Source of the DNA: DATILI01 sp035476635
GTDB lineage: Bacteria > Pseudomonadota > Gammaproteobacteria > Burkholderiales > Burkholderiaceae_C
DNA: 25,551 nt
Assembly: GCA_035476635.1 (NCBI GenBank)
Contig: DATILI010000256.1
Span: 1 to 25,551 of the forward strand
Direction of reading: 5' to 3'
Position 1 is the first letter of the stretch; each line of letters begins with the position of its first letter. The position numbers were made by a program, and so were the translations under genes. Shown piece by piece: positions 1-7,107 of this stretch. Below the pieces are notes generated by a model, which saw only the letters and a program-made list of their open reading frames with translations, was not told the origin of the DNA and did not search any database.

Positions 1-547
1 CTTCGAACGATCGATTGCCCGGGCCGGTCTCGCTGAAGTCCTGGCCCCACAGCAGGAACTCGATGGCGTGCCAGCCGGTTGCGATGTTTTCTTCGCCGTC
101 GCGCTCGTTCAAGGCCGAGAGACTTTTCTTGGTGATCGCGACCTTGGGATTGTTGATGATGCCGGCCCGGGGCTTCGCCCTGACACCGTCGATATAGGCT
201 TCATCCATGGGCCAGGCGTTGATGCGGCCCTCGGGCCCATTCTTGTCGTCGATCGGCCCCGCGTAGAAGCGAAAGGCCTCCGTTTGCCCATAGGGTTCAC
301 GCGCTTGCAGCCAGGCCTGGCGCGCACGCTGCAGCCCTTCTTCGGACGGTTTGGCGGTGAAGTCGAGGATCGCCGCGTGCAAGGCCCTGGCGCCTGCCAG
401 CGTGTCTTCATAGTTGGCTTGGACCAGGCTGGCGTAGTGCGCGGCGACGGCCGGCACGGTGGCCGTTGCGGCTATCGCCGCGGTTTGGCCATGGCTTGCA
501 AACACAGCCAGCCCCGAGAGGGCCAGGCCCACAATCAGATTTCTCAC
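1..547 (-). CDS. Imelysin-family (peptidase M75-like) iron-regulated periplasmic protein, partial
   Basis: The first 182 residues are visible and the C-terminal part lies beyond the left edge. I chose the GTG at 545-547 because a GGAGG Shine-Dalgarno sits about 8 nt upstream and a hydrophobic signal peptide follows (residues 4-17). The imelysin signature GxHxxE is present as GWHAIE at residues 158-163, followed by FLLWGQD. Motifs YGQTEAFRFYAGPID (86-100) and INAWPMDEAYIDG (109-121) are also typical of the IrpA/imelysin family. Members are periplasmic or outer-membrane proteins induced by iron limitation and thought to take part in iron uptake; despite the M75 label a peptidase activity is not established for most. 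A Fur box and promoter lie directly upstream (619-647), supporting iron control. Family identity is secure; the exact subtype is uncertain because the gene is cut. Confidence 0.88.
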   Translation of the reverse strand, partial: MRNLIVGLALSGLAVFASHGQTAAIAATATVPAVAAHYASLVQANYEDTLAGARALHAAILDFTAKPSEEGLQRARQAWLQAREPYGQTEAFRFYAGPIDDKNGPEGRINAWPMDEAYIDGVRAKPRAGIINNPKVAITKKSLSALNERDGEENIATGWHAIEFLLWGQDFSETGPGNRSFE

Positions 548-618
548 AAGAAGCGCCTCCAAAGACAAACAGGAACAGATGTTGGCTGTGCCCGCGCAAA
601 GCAGGAGTGGCTTCAGGT

Positions 619-647
619 ATTTTAATGAGAATAGTTCTCGATATCAG
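619..647 (-). promoter_or_regulatory. Predicted sigma70-type promoter of the imelysin gene
   Basis: On the minus strand CTGATA (642-647, 4/6 match to the -35 consensus) is separated by 17 nt from TAAAAT (619-624, 5/6 match to -10). The Fur-like dyad fills the spacer, the usual position for repression by occlusion. The -35 overlaps the bfr stop codon, so the imelysin gene can be transcribed separately from bfr. Seen by eye only. Confidence 0.5.
624..642. promoter_or_regulatory. Fur box upstream of the imelysin gene
   Basis: The core GAGAATAGTTCTC at 627-639 has perfect 5-bp arms (GAGAA/TTCTC) around a 3-nt centre and lies in an AT-rich flank. It closely resembles the box at 11436-11454 in this window and the proteobacterial Fur consensus built from GATAAT-like half sites. 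It lies inside the predicted promoter spacer, so Fe-Fur should block transcription of the imelysin gene when iron is sufficient. Confidence 0.75.
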
Positions 648-1120
648 CTCAGTTCACCCATCTGGCTTTGCAGGTAGTTCTGCAGGCCGACCTTGGCGAG
701 CAGGTCGATCTGGGTTTCGAGGAAGTCGATGTGTTCTTCGGTGTCTTCCAGGATGCCCTGCAGCAGGTCGCGCGAGACATAGTCGCGCACGCTTTCGCAA
801 TGGGCAATGCCGTCCTTGATGGTGGCCTGCGCGCCTTGCTCGGCCTTCAGGTCACAGCTCAGGATTTCCGGAACGTCCTCGCCGACGAGCAGCTTGCTCA
901 GGTCCTGCAGGTTGGGCAGGCCGTCAAGCACGAAGATGCGGTCCATGAGTTTGTCCGCATGTTTCATCTCGCCGATTGACTCTTCGTATTCCTTCTTGGC
1001 CAGCTTGTCCAGGCCCCAGTGCTTGTACATGCGGTAGTGCAGGAAGTACTGGTTGATGGCCGTGAGTTCGTTCTTGAGCTGCGCCTGCAGATGCTCGATG
1101 ACCTTTGCGTCGCCTTTCAT
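644..1120 (-). CDS. bfr: Bacterioferritin (haem-containing ferritin, iron storage)
   Basis: The protein has 158 residues, the canonical length. The start is the ATG at 1118-1120, preceded by AAGGA; a longer in-frame extension upstream does not look like Bfr. Visible functional residues are E18, E51, H54, E94 and H130 of the di-iron ferroxidase site and M52, the axial haem ligand between subunits. Bfr forms a 24-subunit cytoplasmic shell that oxidises Fe(II) and stores it as a ferric mineral. Position 127, normally the bridging Glu, is Thr here, with Glu at 128 and 129 (see findings). The gene starts 71 nt after fpr on the same strand and ends just before the imelysin promoter. It may be read through from the uptake operon or use its own weak promoter at 1152-1180. 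No Fur box is seen in the 71-nt gap. Confidence 0.96.
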   Translation of the reverse strand: MKGDAKVIEHLQAQLKNELTAINQYFLHYRMYKHWGLDKLAKKEYEESIGEMKHADKLMDRIFVLDGLPNLQDLSKLLVGEDVPEILSCDLKAEQGAQATIKDGIAHCESVRDYVSRDLLQGILEDTEEHIDFLETQIDLLAKVGLQNYLQSQMGELS

Positions 1121-1151
1121 GGGGATCCTTATGGTTTTATGCGGGACATCG

Positions 1152-1180
1152 ATTGTCACTGCGCCGCCACTTCGACTCAA
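1152..1180 (-). promoter_or_regulatory. Possible weak promoter of bfr
   Basis: On the minus strand TTGAGT (1175-1180, 4/6) and GACAAT (1152-1157, 4/6) are 17 nt apart in the gap between fpr and bfr. This would let the storage gene be expressed independently of the iron-repressed uptake operon. Both hexamers are imperfect, so the call is tentative. Confidence 0.3.
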
Positions 1181-1191
1181 GCCCCTCTTGC

Positions 1192-1965
1192 CTAGCGTTC
1201 GGCGAACGCGCGCTCCACCACGAAGTGGCCGGCATGCTGCATGTTGCCTTCTGCGAAGCCCTGCGCTTCAAGCATGTGCTTGAGGTCGCGCAGCATCGCG
1301 GGGCTGCCGCAGATCATGAAGCGGTCGTTCTCCACCGTGATGGCCGGCAGGTCCAGGTCGCTGTACAGCTTGCCCGACTGCATGAGTTCGGTGATGCGGC
1401 CTTCGTTGCGAAAGCGCTCGCGCGTCACGGTGGGGTAGTACAGCAACTGGTTTTTCACAAGATCGCCCAGGTACTCATGCTCGTGCAGCTCGTGCTCGAA
1501 CAGCTGGCGGTAGGCCAGCTCGGCCTGGGTGCGGCAGCCGTGCACCAGGACCACGCGCGCAAAGCGCTCGTAGGTCTCGGGGTCCTTGATCAGCGAAAGG
1601 AAGGGCGCCAGGCCGGTGCCGGTGGCCAACAGCCACAGCGTGCCGCCGGGCAGCAGGTTCTGCAGCAGCAAGGTGCCGGTGGGCTTGCGACCGACGATCA
1701 GTTCGTCGCCCGGCTGCAGGTGCTGCAACCTTGAAGTCAGCGGCCCTTCGGCGACCTTGATGCTGAAGAATTCCAGCGTCTCTTCATGCGTGGCGCTGGC
1801 AATGCTGTAGGCGCGCAGCAGCGGCTTGCCGTTGACCGGCAGGCCGATCATGGTGAACTGGCCGTTGATGAAGCGAAAAGCCGTGTCACGCGTCGTGGTG
1901 AAGCTGAATAGCTGATCCGTCCAGTGGTGGACGGTGAGGATACGTTCGGTGTTGAATGCGCTCAT
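1192..1965 (-). CDS. fpr: Ferredoxin/flavodoxin--NADP+ reductase (FPR, bacterial subclass)
   Basis: The protein has 257 residues, typical for bacterial FPR. The start is the ATG at 1963-1965, which overlaps the stop of the DUF3325 gene as ATGA; an open extension upstream is only a shadow of that gene. The FAD-binding motif RAYS is at residues 51-54, and the NADP-binding glycine-rich segment ATGTGLAPF is at 114-122. CGSPAML lies near the C-terminus, which ends in the FVVERAF-type tail. The enzyme transfers electrons between NADPH and ferredoxin or flavodoxin in the cytoplasm. Family roles include oxidative-stress defence and supplying reductant for iron release, for example through bacterioferritin-associated ferredoxin. 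Its place as the last cistron of a siderophore-receptor operon and just before bfr suggests a dedicated job in reductive iron handling. That role is inferred. Confidence 0.93.
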   Translation of the reverse strand: MSAFNTERILTVHHWTDQLFSFTTTRDTAFRFINGQFTMIGLPVNGKPLLRAYSIASATHEETLEFFSIKVAEGPLTSRLQHLQPGDELIVGRKPTGTLLLQNLLPGGTLWLLATGTGLAPFLSLIKDPETYERFARVVLVHGCRTQAELAYRQLFEHELHEHEYLGDLVKNQLLYYPTVTRERFRNEGRITELMQSGKLYSDLDLPAITVENDRFMICGSPAMLRDLKHMLEAQGFAEGNMQHAGHFVVERAFAER

Positions 1966-2288
1966 GGGCGAAGATTGAACCAGGGAAGGTGCAAGTATCG
2001 CAGCCAATGCGGCCGCCAGGTCAGCGTGAGGGCAATGGCCGTGGCGGCGGCACCGATGAGAACCACCCACAGCAGGCTGCCGAAGCCGGCGCCTTCGCTG
2101 GCGATGCAGACCGGCAGACATGCGCCGACGGCTGCGAAGCCTGCGGCGCGCAGGGCCCGCCAGCGGGACTGCGGCGGGAGCGTCGGTGCAAAGACATGCG
2201 CAAGGTGGCGCTCCTGGCTCAAGGCCAGCAGCGCAAAGCCCAGCAAGGCCAGAAAGCAGGCGGCAGGCATCGCCAGCAGCTCACGCAT
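1962..2288 (-). CDS. Small integral membrane protein, DUF3325 family (iron operon)
   Basis: The product has 108 residues and about three hydrophobic segments (roughly residues 5-20, 45-65 and 70-92), consistent with an inner-membrane protein. I chose the ATG at 2286-2288. It overlaps the end of the PepSY gene by 8 nt, and the stop overlaps the fpr start by 4 nt, so translation is probably coupled on both sides. The sequence resembles DUF3325 proteins, which recur in proteobacterial iron-uptake clusters beside PepSY membrane proteins and TonB receptors. No catalytic motif is visible. A subunit or assembly partner of the PepSY reductase is a reasonable inference; biochemical function is unknown. 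Confidence 0.78.
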   Translation of the reverse strand: MRELLAMPAACFLALLGFALLALSQERHLAHVFAPTLPPQSRWRALRAAGFAAVGACLPVCIASEGAGFGSLLWVVLIGAAATAIALTLTWRPHWLRYLHLPWFNLRP

Positions 2289-3879
2289 GGCTTGCGCCGT
2301 TGCCGGCGCCTGCGGCGGGCTGCACGTTGGCGAGCGTCGCGCGTTTGGCGTTCGCCGGTTGGCGCGCAAGGCGCCGGGCGGCGACGGCGGCCAGGCCCGC
2401 CACGGCCAGGAGCAGCAGATCCATGCCGGCCACCGCCCACAAGCCCTGGCCCAGCGTGTGGCCGAGATGGTGGCCGGTGGTGGCCCAGTTCAGCGCCACG
2501 GCCAGCACAGCCAGCGCGACCAGTACCCAGGCTTGGTCGCACCACGCCGCGCGCTTGCGCCAAGCGGCATGGGCCAGCGCGGCCAGCCAGGCCAGGTAGA
2601 AGGCCCACATCTCCAGCGCGGCGCGCGCCCATCCGGCCAGGCCGGCATCGGCGGGCAGCAGCCGGTTGGAGATGAAGAGCGCCAGGGTGGCGATCAGGAT
2701 GCCCGGCACGCTGGCAACCGCCAGCGCCTCCACCACCCGTACCCCGGCCAGGCCCTTTTTGGCATGGCTGGCGCGGCGCGTTTCCAGCCAGAACAGGAAG
2801 CCGGTGGCGATCAGAACGCAGCCTGACAGGCCAGCCAGAAAATACAGCCAGCGCAGCGTCCAGTGCTCGAACTGGATGAAGTGCAGGCCGCTGATGAAGC
2901 GCTGCACCGTCATCACCGGTGCGGCTTCGAAGCGGTGCAGCACGGCACCCGTTGTCGCGTCGAGGTAGAGCTGGTCCAGGGTCATGGTCACCGTGTCCGC
3001 ATAGCCACGGCGCAGTTCCACGTAGCTGTTGGCGTTGCCGGGGTGCCAGACGCGGATGAAGCTGACCTGGCCGCCTTGCCACTGCTTCTCGGCGCTGGCA
3101 CGCATCGCATCCAGCGAGGCCAATGGCTGGCCGGGTTGGCCGGACTTGGCGCGGCGGTACTGGCCGTAGCCTTCGGCGGTGAAGGCCTGGCGCGCATTCT
3201 TGGCCTCCGGGTAGGCCGCCTGGTAGCTGCTGGGCCAGTAGATCGTGAGCAGGATCACCAGGCCCGAGAGCGCCATGGCGAAATGAAACGGCATGGCCAG
3301 CACGCCGGTCAGGTTGTGCAGGTCCAGGCTCGCACGCTGCAAGTGCTTCTTCGGGCGAAACAGGAAGAAGTCCGCAAAGATCTTGCGATGGATGACCACG
3401 CCGCTGACCACCATCACCAGCATGGCCATGCCCGCCAGCCCGACCAGCCAGTAGCCCAGGTCCATCCACTTGATGTGCAAGCGGTAGTGAAACGGGAAGA
3501 TGAAGCCGGTGCCGCCCAAGGTGTCGGTATGTGGCAACACGGCGCCGGTCTGCGGGTGCAGGTAGCGGCGCTCGTTTTCGCCCTCCGCGCTGCGCCAGCG
3601 CAGTTCCACGGCTGGCATGCGTTCGCTTGGCAGGCGGATGAACCATTGCGACGCGCCTTGTGTCAGCGCCTTCGCTTGCTCGGTGATGGCGCCGTCGAGC
3701 TTGACGCTTTGCCGGGCGGCCGCCGCGTCCAGGCGCGTGCCCGGCATCATCCAGCGGTCGATCTCGCGGTCGAACACGCTGAGCGTGCCCATCCAGAAAA
3801 TCGCGAACAGCAGGCTGCCGATCACCACGCCGGCCCAGGTGTGCAGCCAGGCCATGGATTTGCGAAAAGTGGGTTCCAT
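2281..3879 (-). CDS. PepSY-associated transmembrane protein, putative ferric-siderophore/iron reductase
   Basis: The product has 532 residues. The ATG at 3877-3879 follows a strong AAAGGAG. It opens with the typical PepSY-TM segment (HTWAG at residues 13-17, then a membrane helix to about 36), followed by a large periplasmic portion. Further membrane helices come in pairs, including those ending in SGVVIHRKIF and containing HNLTGVLAMPFHF, and a hydrophobic C-terminal third, giving about eight or nine helices. Several conserved His residues lie at helix ends and could bind haem. Relatives such as P. aeruginosa FpvG and FoxB are inner-membrane proteins that reduce ferric siderophores in the periplasm to release Fe(II). 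The gene follows DUF3649 after 12 nt and overlaps DUF3325. Reductase function is inferred from family and context. Confidence 0.85.
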   Translation of the reverse strand: MEPTFRKSMAWLHTWAGVVIGSLLFAIFWMGTLSVFDREIDRWMMPGTRLDAAAARQSVKLDGAITEQAKALTQGASQWFIRLPSERMPAVELRWRSAEGENERRYLHPQTGAVLPHTDTLGGTGFIFPFHYRLHIKWMDLGYWLVGLAGMAMLVMVVSGVVIHRKIFADFFLFRPKKHLQRASLDLHNLTGVLAMPFHFAMALSGLVILLTIYWPSSYQAAYPEAKNARQAFTAEGYGQYRRAKSGQPGQPLASLDAMRASAEKQWQGGQVSFIRVWHPGNANSYVELRRGYADTVTMTLDQLYLDATTGAVLHRFEAAPVMTVQRFISGLHFIQFEHWTLRWLYFLAGLSGCVLIATGFLFWLETRRASHAKKGLAGVRVVEALAVASVPGILIATLALFISNRLLPADAGLAGWARAALEMWAFYLAWLAALAHAAWRKRAAWCDQAWVLVALAVLAVALNWATTGHHLGHTLGQGLWAVAGMDLLLLAVAGLAAVAARRLARQPANAKRATLANVQPAAGAGNGASHA

Positions 3880-3891
3880 CGTCGGACTCCT

Positions 3892-4167
3892 TTAACGAAT
3901 CAACCAGGCCAGGCCCAAGGCCAGCACGGTGCCGCTGGCGAGCACGGCCCACAGCCGTGCCAGGCTGCGCACGCTGAAGGCCCACAGCAAGAGCGGCAGG
4001 TACAGCACAAAGCCGAGCATCGCAGCCAGCACCACCGCTTCGCTGCGAGCCAGACCCGCCAGCGGCAGCGCGACGGAGAGCAGTGCCACCAGGGCCGCGG
4101 TGAAGGCATAGCCGCCGGGCAGGGCGGCCGCGATGCGCAGCGCAATGGCGAATCTCCCCGCACGCAT
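3892..4167 (-). CDS. Small membrane protein, DUF3649 family (iron operon)
   Basis: The product has 91 residues and two or three hydrophobic segments (about residues 20-38, 44-64 and 70-90). The ATG at 4165-4167 shares one base with the stop of the upstream DUF4198 gene (TGATG), a classic stop-start coupling, and the Shine-Dalgarno of the PepSY gene overlaps its own stop. It resembles the DUF3649 'iron uptake' family found beside PepSY reductases in Burkholderiales and Pseudomonas. It has no recognisable catalytic motif. It could be an accessory membrane subunit of the reductase complex; this is inferred only from position. The longer open frame upstream of this start is a shadow inside the DUF4198 and receptor genes. 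Confidence 0.78.
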   Translation of the reverse strand: MRAGRFAIALRIAAALPGGYAFTAALVALLSVALPLAGLARSEAVVLAAMLGFVLYLPLLLWAFSVRSLARLWAVLASGTVLALGLAWLIR

Positions 4168-4925
4168 CAGTTCATCTTGTTGGGCGCGGCTGCCGGCGCG
4201 GCGGGCAGCGAGGGCAGGCCCTCGGGCTGCATGAGCGTGAGCGAAGTGACGTAGCTGGCGCGGTCGTACTTCTCCGGCCCTTGGGCGCTTGCGCGTTCGC
4301 CCGCGCCATCGGCGTGCTTGACTTCGAGCACGTAGCTGCCTTTCCATGGCAGTTGCACGACCAGCCTGCCCTGCTCGTCGGCGCGCTGTTCCTGGCCCCA
4401 GCCGGCGGCGGTGACGACGCCGATCCTGGCCTTGGGCAGCGGCTGGCCCTTGTAGAAGGCCTGCACTTGCACGCCGTCCTTGCCATGCTGGCCGGTGGGC
4501 ACCAGGTCCAGTGTGAGCTTGGGCTCCTGCCGGCCATAGTCCGTCGCCAGCCGGGCGGCGGGCGCGTACAGGGTACGGATGGCTTTGTCGCCGTCCTTGC
4601 GTTCGGAGATCGGGTAGGCCGGCTCCTCGGCGACCAGCGATTCGCCCTTGCCGGCTCGCGCGGACAGCGCGAAGCCGTTGGCCGTCTTGGTGGCGTCCAG
4701 CGCTTGCGCACCTTGGGCCGAGAGCCTGTGCGCGAGCGGTTTGACGAACTTGTCGAGGAGGCCGGGCGAGGCCTCGCGCAGGTTCTCGCTGAACTCGCCG
4801 AAGTAGAGCTTGGCGCCCTGGGCGTCTTGTTCGATCCAGACCTGGTGGGCCTGGGCCGAGCCCAGCATCAGCAGGCCGGAAACGAAGGCGATGGTACGAA
4901 AGGCGGGAAGAGTCTTGCGATGCAT
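4167..4925 (-). CDS. DUF4198-type periplasmic metal-related protein
   Basis: The product has 252 residues. The start ATG at 4923-4925 has AAGGAA upstream. A signal peptide (residues 1-26, ending AQA) is followed immediately by HQVWIEQ, so the mature protein probably begins with histidine, as in many DUF4198 members with the A-H-x-x-W pattern. Residues about 150-215 contain a GKDGVQVQAFYKGQPLPKA stretch and a segment (about 190-204) ending in WKGSYVLEV, resembling a carboxypeptidase-regulatory/immunoglobulin-like beta domain. The tail is rich in Pro and Ala. Some DUF4198 proteins accompany nickel or cobalt transport; here the operon is iron-related. It is probably a periplasmic helper that binds metal, siderophore or the PepSY protein. 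Family assignment is good and function is unknown. Confidence 0.75.
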   Translation of the reverse strand: MHRKTLPAFRTIAFVSGLLMLGSAQAHQVWIEQDAQGAKLYFGEFSENLREASPGLLDKFVKPLAHRLSAQGAQALDATKTANGFALSARAGKGESLVAEEPAYPISERKDGDKAIRTLYAPAARLATDYGRQEPKLTLDLVPTGQHGKDGVQVQAFYKGQPLPKARIGVVTAAGWGQEQRADEQGRLVVQLPWKGSYVLEVKHADGAGERASAQGPEKYDRASYVTSLTLMQPEGLPSLPAAPAAAPNKMN

Positions 4926-4952
4926 GAGGATTCCTTGGAGGAGTGGGTTGGT

Positions 4953-7106
4953 TCAGAACTTGGTGCGCAGCGCAACTTGCAGCTCGCGCGGCGGGCCGGG
5001 CAGGATCAGGTTGTCGTTGCTGCCATGGCTGGAGATGAAGTGCTTCTTGTTGGTGACGTTCTTCAGGTTCACGCCGACCTCGTAGCGCCCGGTCTTGTAG
5101 CTTGCGGCCAGGTCCGCCGTCAGGTAGGAGGGCAAGGTGACCAGGTTGGTGAGCGATGTGTAGCGCGCGCCCACGTAGTTGAGCCCGCCGCCCAGGCTCA
5201 AGCGCCCGCCCACGAATTCGCCCAGCTCTTTCATGCCCCAGATGAAGCCGGAGTGGCGTGGTGTGAGCGCAGGCACCTTGCCCAGGGCCGGTACGGACAC
5301 CACCGGCAGTTGCAAGGATGAGGTGCGCGCGACGGACTCCACCATCTTGCCGTCCAGGAATGCATAGCCAGCGCTGACGTCCCAGCGGCCGGGCAGGCGG
5401 CCGTTGGCGGTGAGCTCCAGGCCGTTGGTGCGCTGTTTGCCCACGTTGATCTGCAGCGCCGGATTCGCCGGGTCGGTGTTCTTGATGTTGCTGCGTTCCA
5501 GGTTGAACAGCGCCGCCGTCACGCCGAAGGCGCCATCCAGCAATTCGAGCTTGCTGCCGATCTCGACATTGCGCGTAATCTCCGGCGCATTGCCCACGTT
5601 GCTGGTGGCCAGCGCCAAAGCCTCGGCCGAAGGCTGGAACGAGCGGCTGTACGACAGGTAGTACGACTGTTCGTCGGAGGGCTGCCACACCAGGCCGGCA
5701 CGCGGGCTGAAGCTGCGGTCGGTGCGCGCCAGCGAGCCAAGCGTGTGGTCAAAGCGCGTGGCCTGCTTGAACTCGTCATAGCGTACGCCGAGCAGCGCCT
5801 TCCAGTGCCTGGCCAGGGTGATCTGGTCCTGCAGGTACAGGCCCAGGATGTCCTGTTGCGTGTGGCTGGGAATTGCGCCGCTCGCGGCATAGCTGGCCGC
5901 GGGGATCGCGGGGACCACCACCCGCCCGGGGTTGAGCAGCGGTACGCGGTCCACCGTGCCGCCGGAAACCGATTCGGCCCGGCGCTTTTGCTGGCCCAGC
6001 TCCAGGCCGAACAGCCACTCCTGCTTGAGACCGCCCAAGGCGTTCCTGTAGTTGAAGTCGGTCTGGTTGAACCAACCCGATTCGTCGCGCAGGATAAAGC
6101 TGCGCGTGCGCCCCACGGTCATGGCCACCGGGTCGGTGGTGCCGCCGGGCAGGGTGTTGTAGCGGTCCAGTTCGTAGCTGGAGTAGCGCGTGGTGTTGCG
6201 CACGCTGAAGGCTTCGCTGAAGCGGTGGTTCAGCGTGGCGGTGAAGGAATCCACAAGACTGGTCGTGGTGTCGTCACGCCGCGCATTGCCCGAACCGAAG
6301 TAGGTGCCGATGGGTACGTCGACTGGCCGGCCATTGAGCGCGGGAATGCCAAAGTCCGTCACGCGCTGGTCGCGCGCCTTGGTGTACTGCAGCAGCAGAT
6401 CGGTCTGGCCGCCGAGCTTCATTGCCAGCGAGGGCGCGAAGCTGTAGCGGTCCACGAACTGCTGGTCGCGGTAGCTGCCGGAGTCTTCACGCGCTACGTT
6501 CAGCCGAAAGGCCATGGCTTCGCCCAAAGGCGCGTTCAGGTCGGCTTCGATGCGTTTCAAGCTGTAGCTGCCCAGGCTCACGCCGATTTCGCCCGAGGTC
6601 TCGCCGAACTTCGGCTTCTTGGTGATGCGGTTGATCAGCCCGCCCGAGGAGCCGCGCCCGTACAGCACGGCCGAAGGGCCCTTGAGCACTTCCACCCGCT
6701 CGATGTTGGACAGGTCGCGAAAGTACAGCGCATCGTCGCGCACGCCGTCGATGAACTGGTCGGACATGGCGGTGAAGCCGCGAATGACGACCTGGTCGCG
6801 CTGGCCGTCGCCATGGCTGAAGGCGACGCCGGGCACATTGCGCAGCGCGTCCTGCAGCGAGCGCGCGGCCTGGTCGCGCAGCAGCTGCTCCGGCACCACG
6901 TTGACCGACTGCGGAATGTCGCGCAGCGGCGCCGTGCTCTTGGTGGCGGTGCTGCTGGTGGCCGGGGAATAGCCTTCTTCGGCGTCTGCCCGCACGCTGA
7001 CCGCAGGCAGGGTTTGCGCAGCCGCTATTGGCGCGGCGCACAGCGCCAGCGGTGTGAGGGCGAACGCCGCTGCGAATCGTCTTGAGGATGGGGGGAGCTG
7101 TGGCAT
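4953..7106 (-). CDS. TonB-dependent siderophore receptor 1 (third gene of the operon)
   Basis: The product has 717 residues. The signal peptide ends near residue 30 (AAA then QTLPAV), and LPAVSVRAD is a likely TonB box. The plug domain follows, with DIPQSVNVVPEQLL, the RNVPGV segment, VIRGF and the strongly conserved ERVEVLKGPSAVLYGRGSSGG. The rest is a beta-barrel ending in the terminal Phe needed for outer-membrane insertion. There is no extra N-terminal STN signalling domain. Such receptors import ferric siderophores using TonB/ExbB/ExbD energy. The overall pattern is closest to the catecholate/Fiu-like group, but ligand assignment from sequence alone is unsafe. The ATG lies one base after the stop of receptor 2 (TGATATG) with no clear Shine-Dalgarno, so translation likely depends on re-initiation. 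DUF4198 follows after 27 nt. Confidence 0.93.
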   Translation of the reverse strand: MPQLPPSSRRFAAAFALTPLALCAAPIAAAQTLPAVSVRADAEEGYSPATSSTATKSTAPLRDIPQSVNVVPEQLLRDQAARSLQDALRNVPGVAFSHGDGQRDQVVIRGFTAMSDQFIDGVRDDALYFRDLSNIERVEVLKGPSAVLYGRGSSGGLINRITKKPKFGETSGEIGVSLGSYSLKRIEADLNAPLGEAMAFRLNVAREDSGSYRDQQFVDRYSFAPSLAMKLGGQTDLLLQYTKARDQRVTDFGIPALNGRPVDVPIGTYFGSGNARRDDTTTSLVDSFTATLNHRFSEAFSVRNTTRYSSYELDRYNTLPGGTTDPVAMTVGRTRSFILRDESGWFNQTDFNYRNALGGLKQEWLFGLELGQQKRRAESVSGGTVDRVPLLNPGRVVVPAIPAASYAASGAIPSHTQQDILGLYLQDQITLARHWKALLGVRYDEFKQATRFDHTLGSLARTDRSFSPRAGLVWQPSDEQSYYLSYSRSFQPSAEALALATSNVGNAPEITRNVEIGSKLELLDGAFGVTAALFNLERSNIKNTDPANPALQINVGKQRTNGLELTANGRLPGRWDVSAGYAFLDGKMVESVARTSSLQLPVVSVPALGKVPALTPRHSGFIWGMKELGEFVGGRLSLGGGLNYVGARYTSLTNLVTLPSYLTADLAASYKTGRYEVGVNLKNVTNKKHFISSHGSNDNLILPGPPRELQVALRTKF

Positions 7107-7107
7107 A

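Noticed and set aside
1966..2121. N-terminal extension of the FPR reading frame
   Set aside because: The extra 52 residues are Arg-rich, do not resemble FPR and lie over the DUF3325 gene; the ATGA overlap gives a standard 257-residue enzyme.
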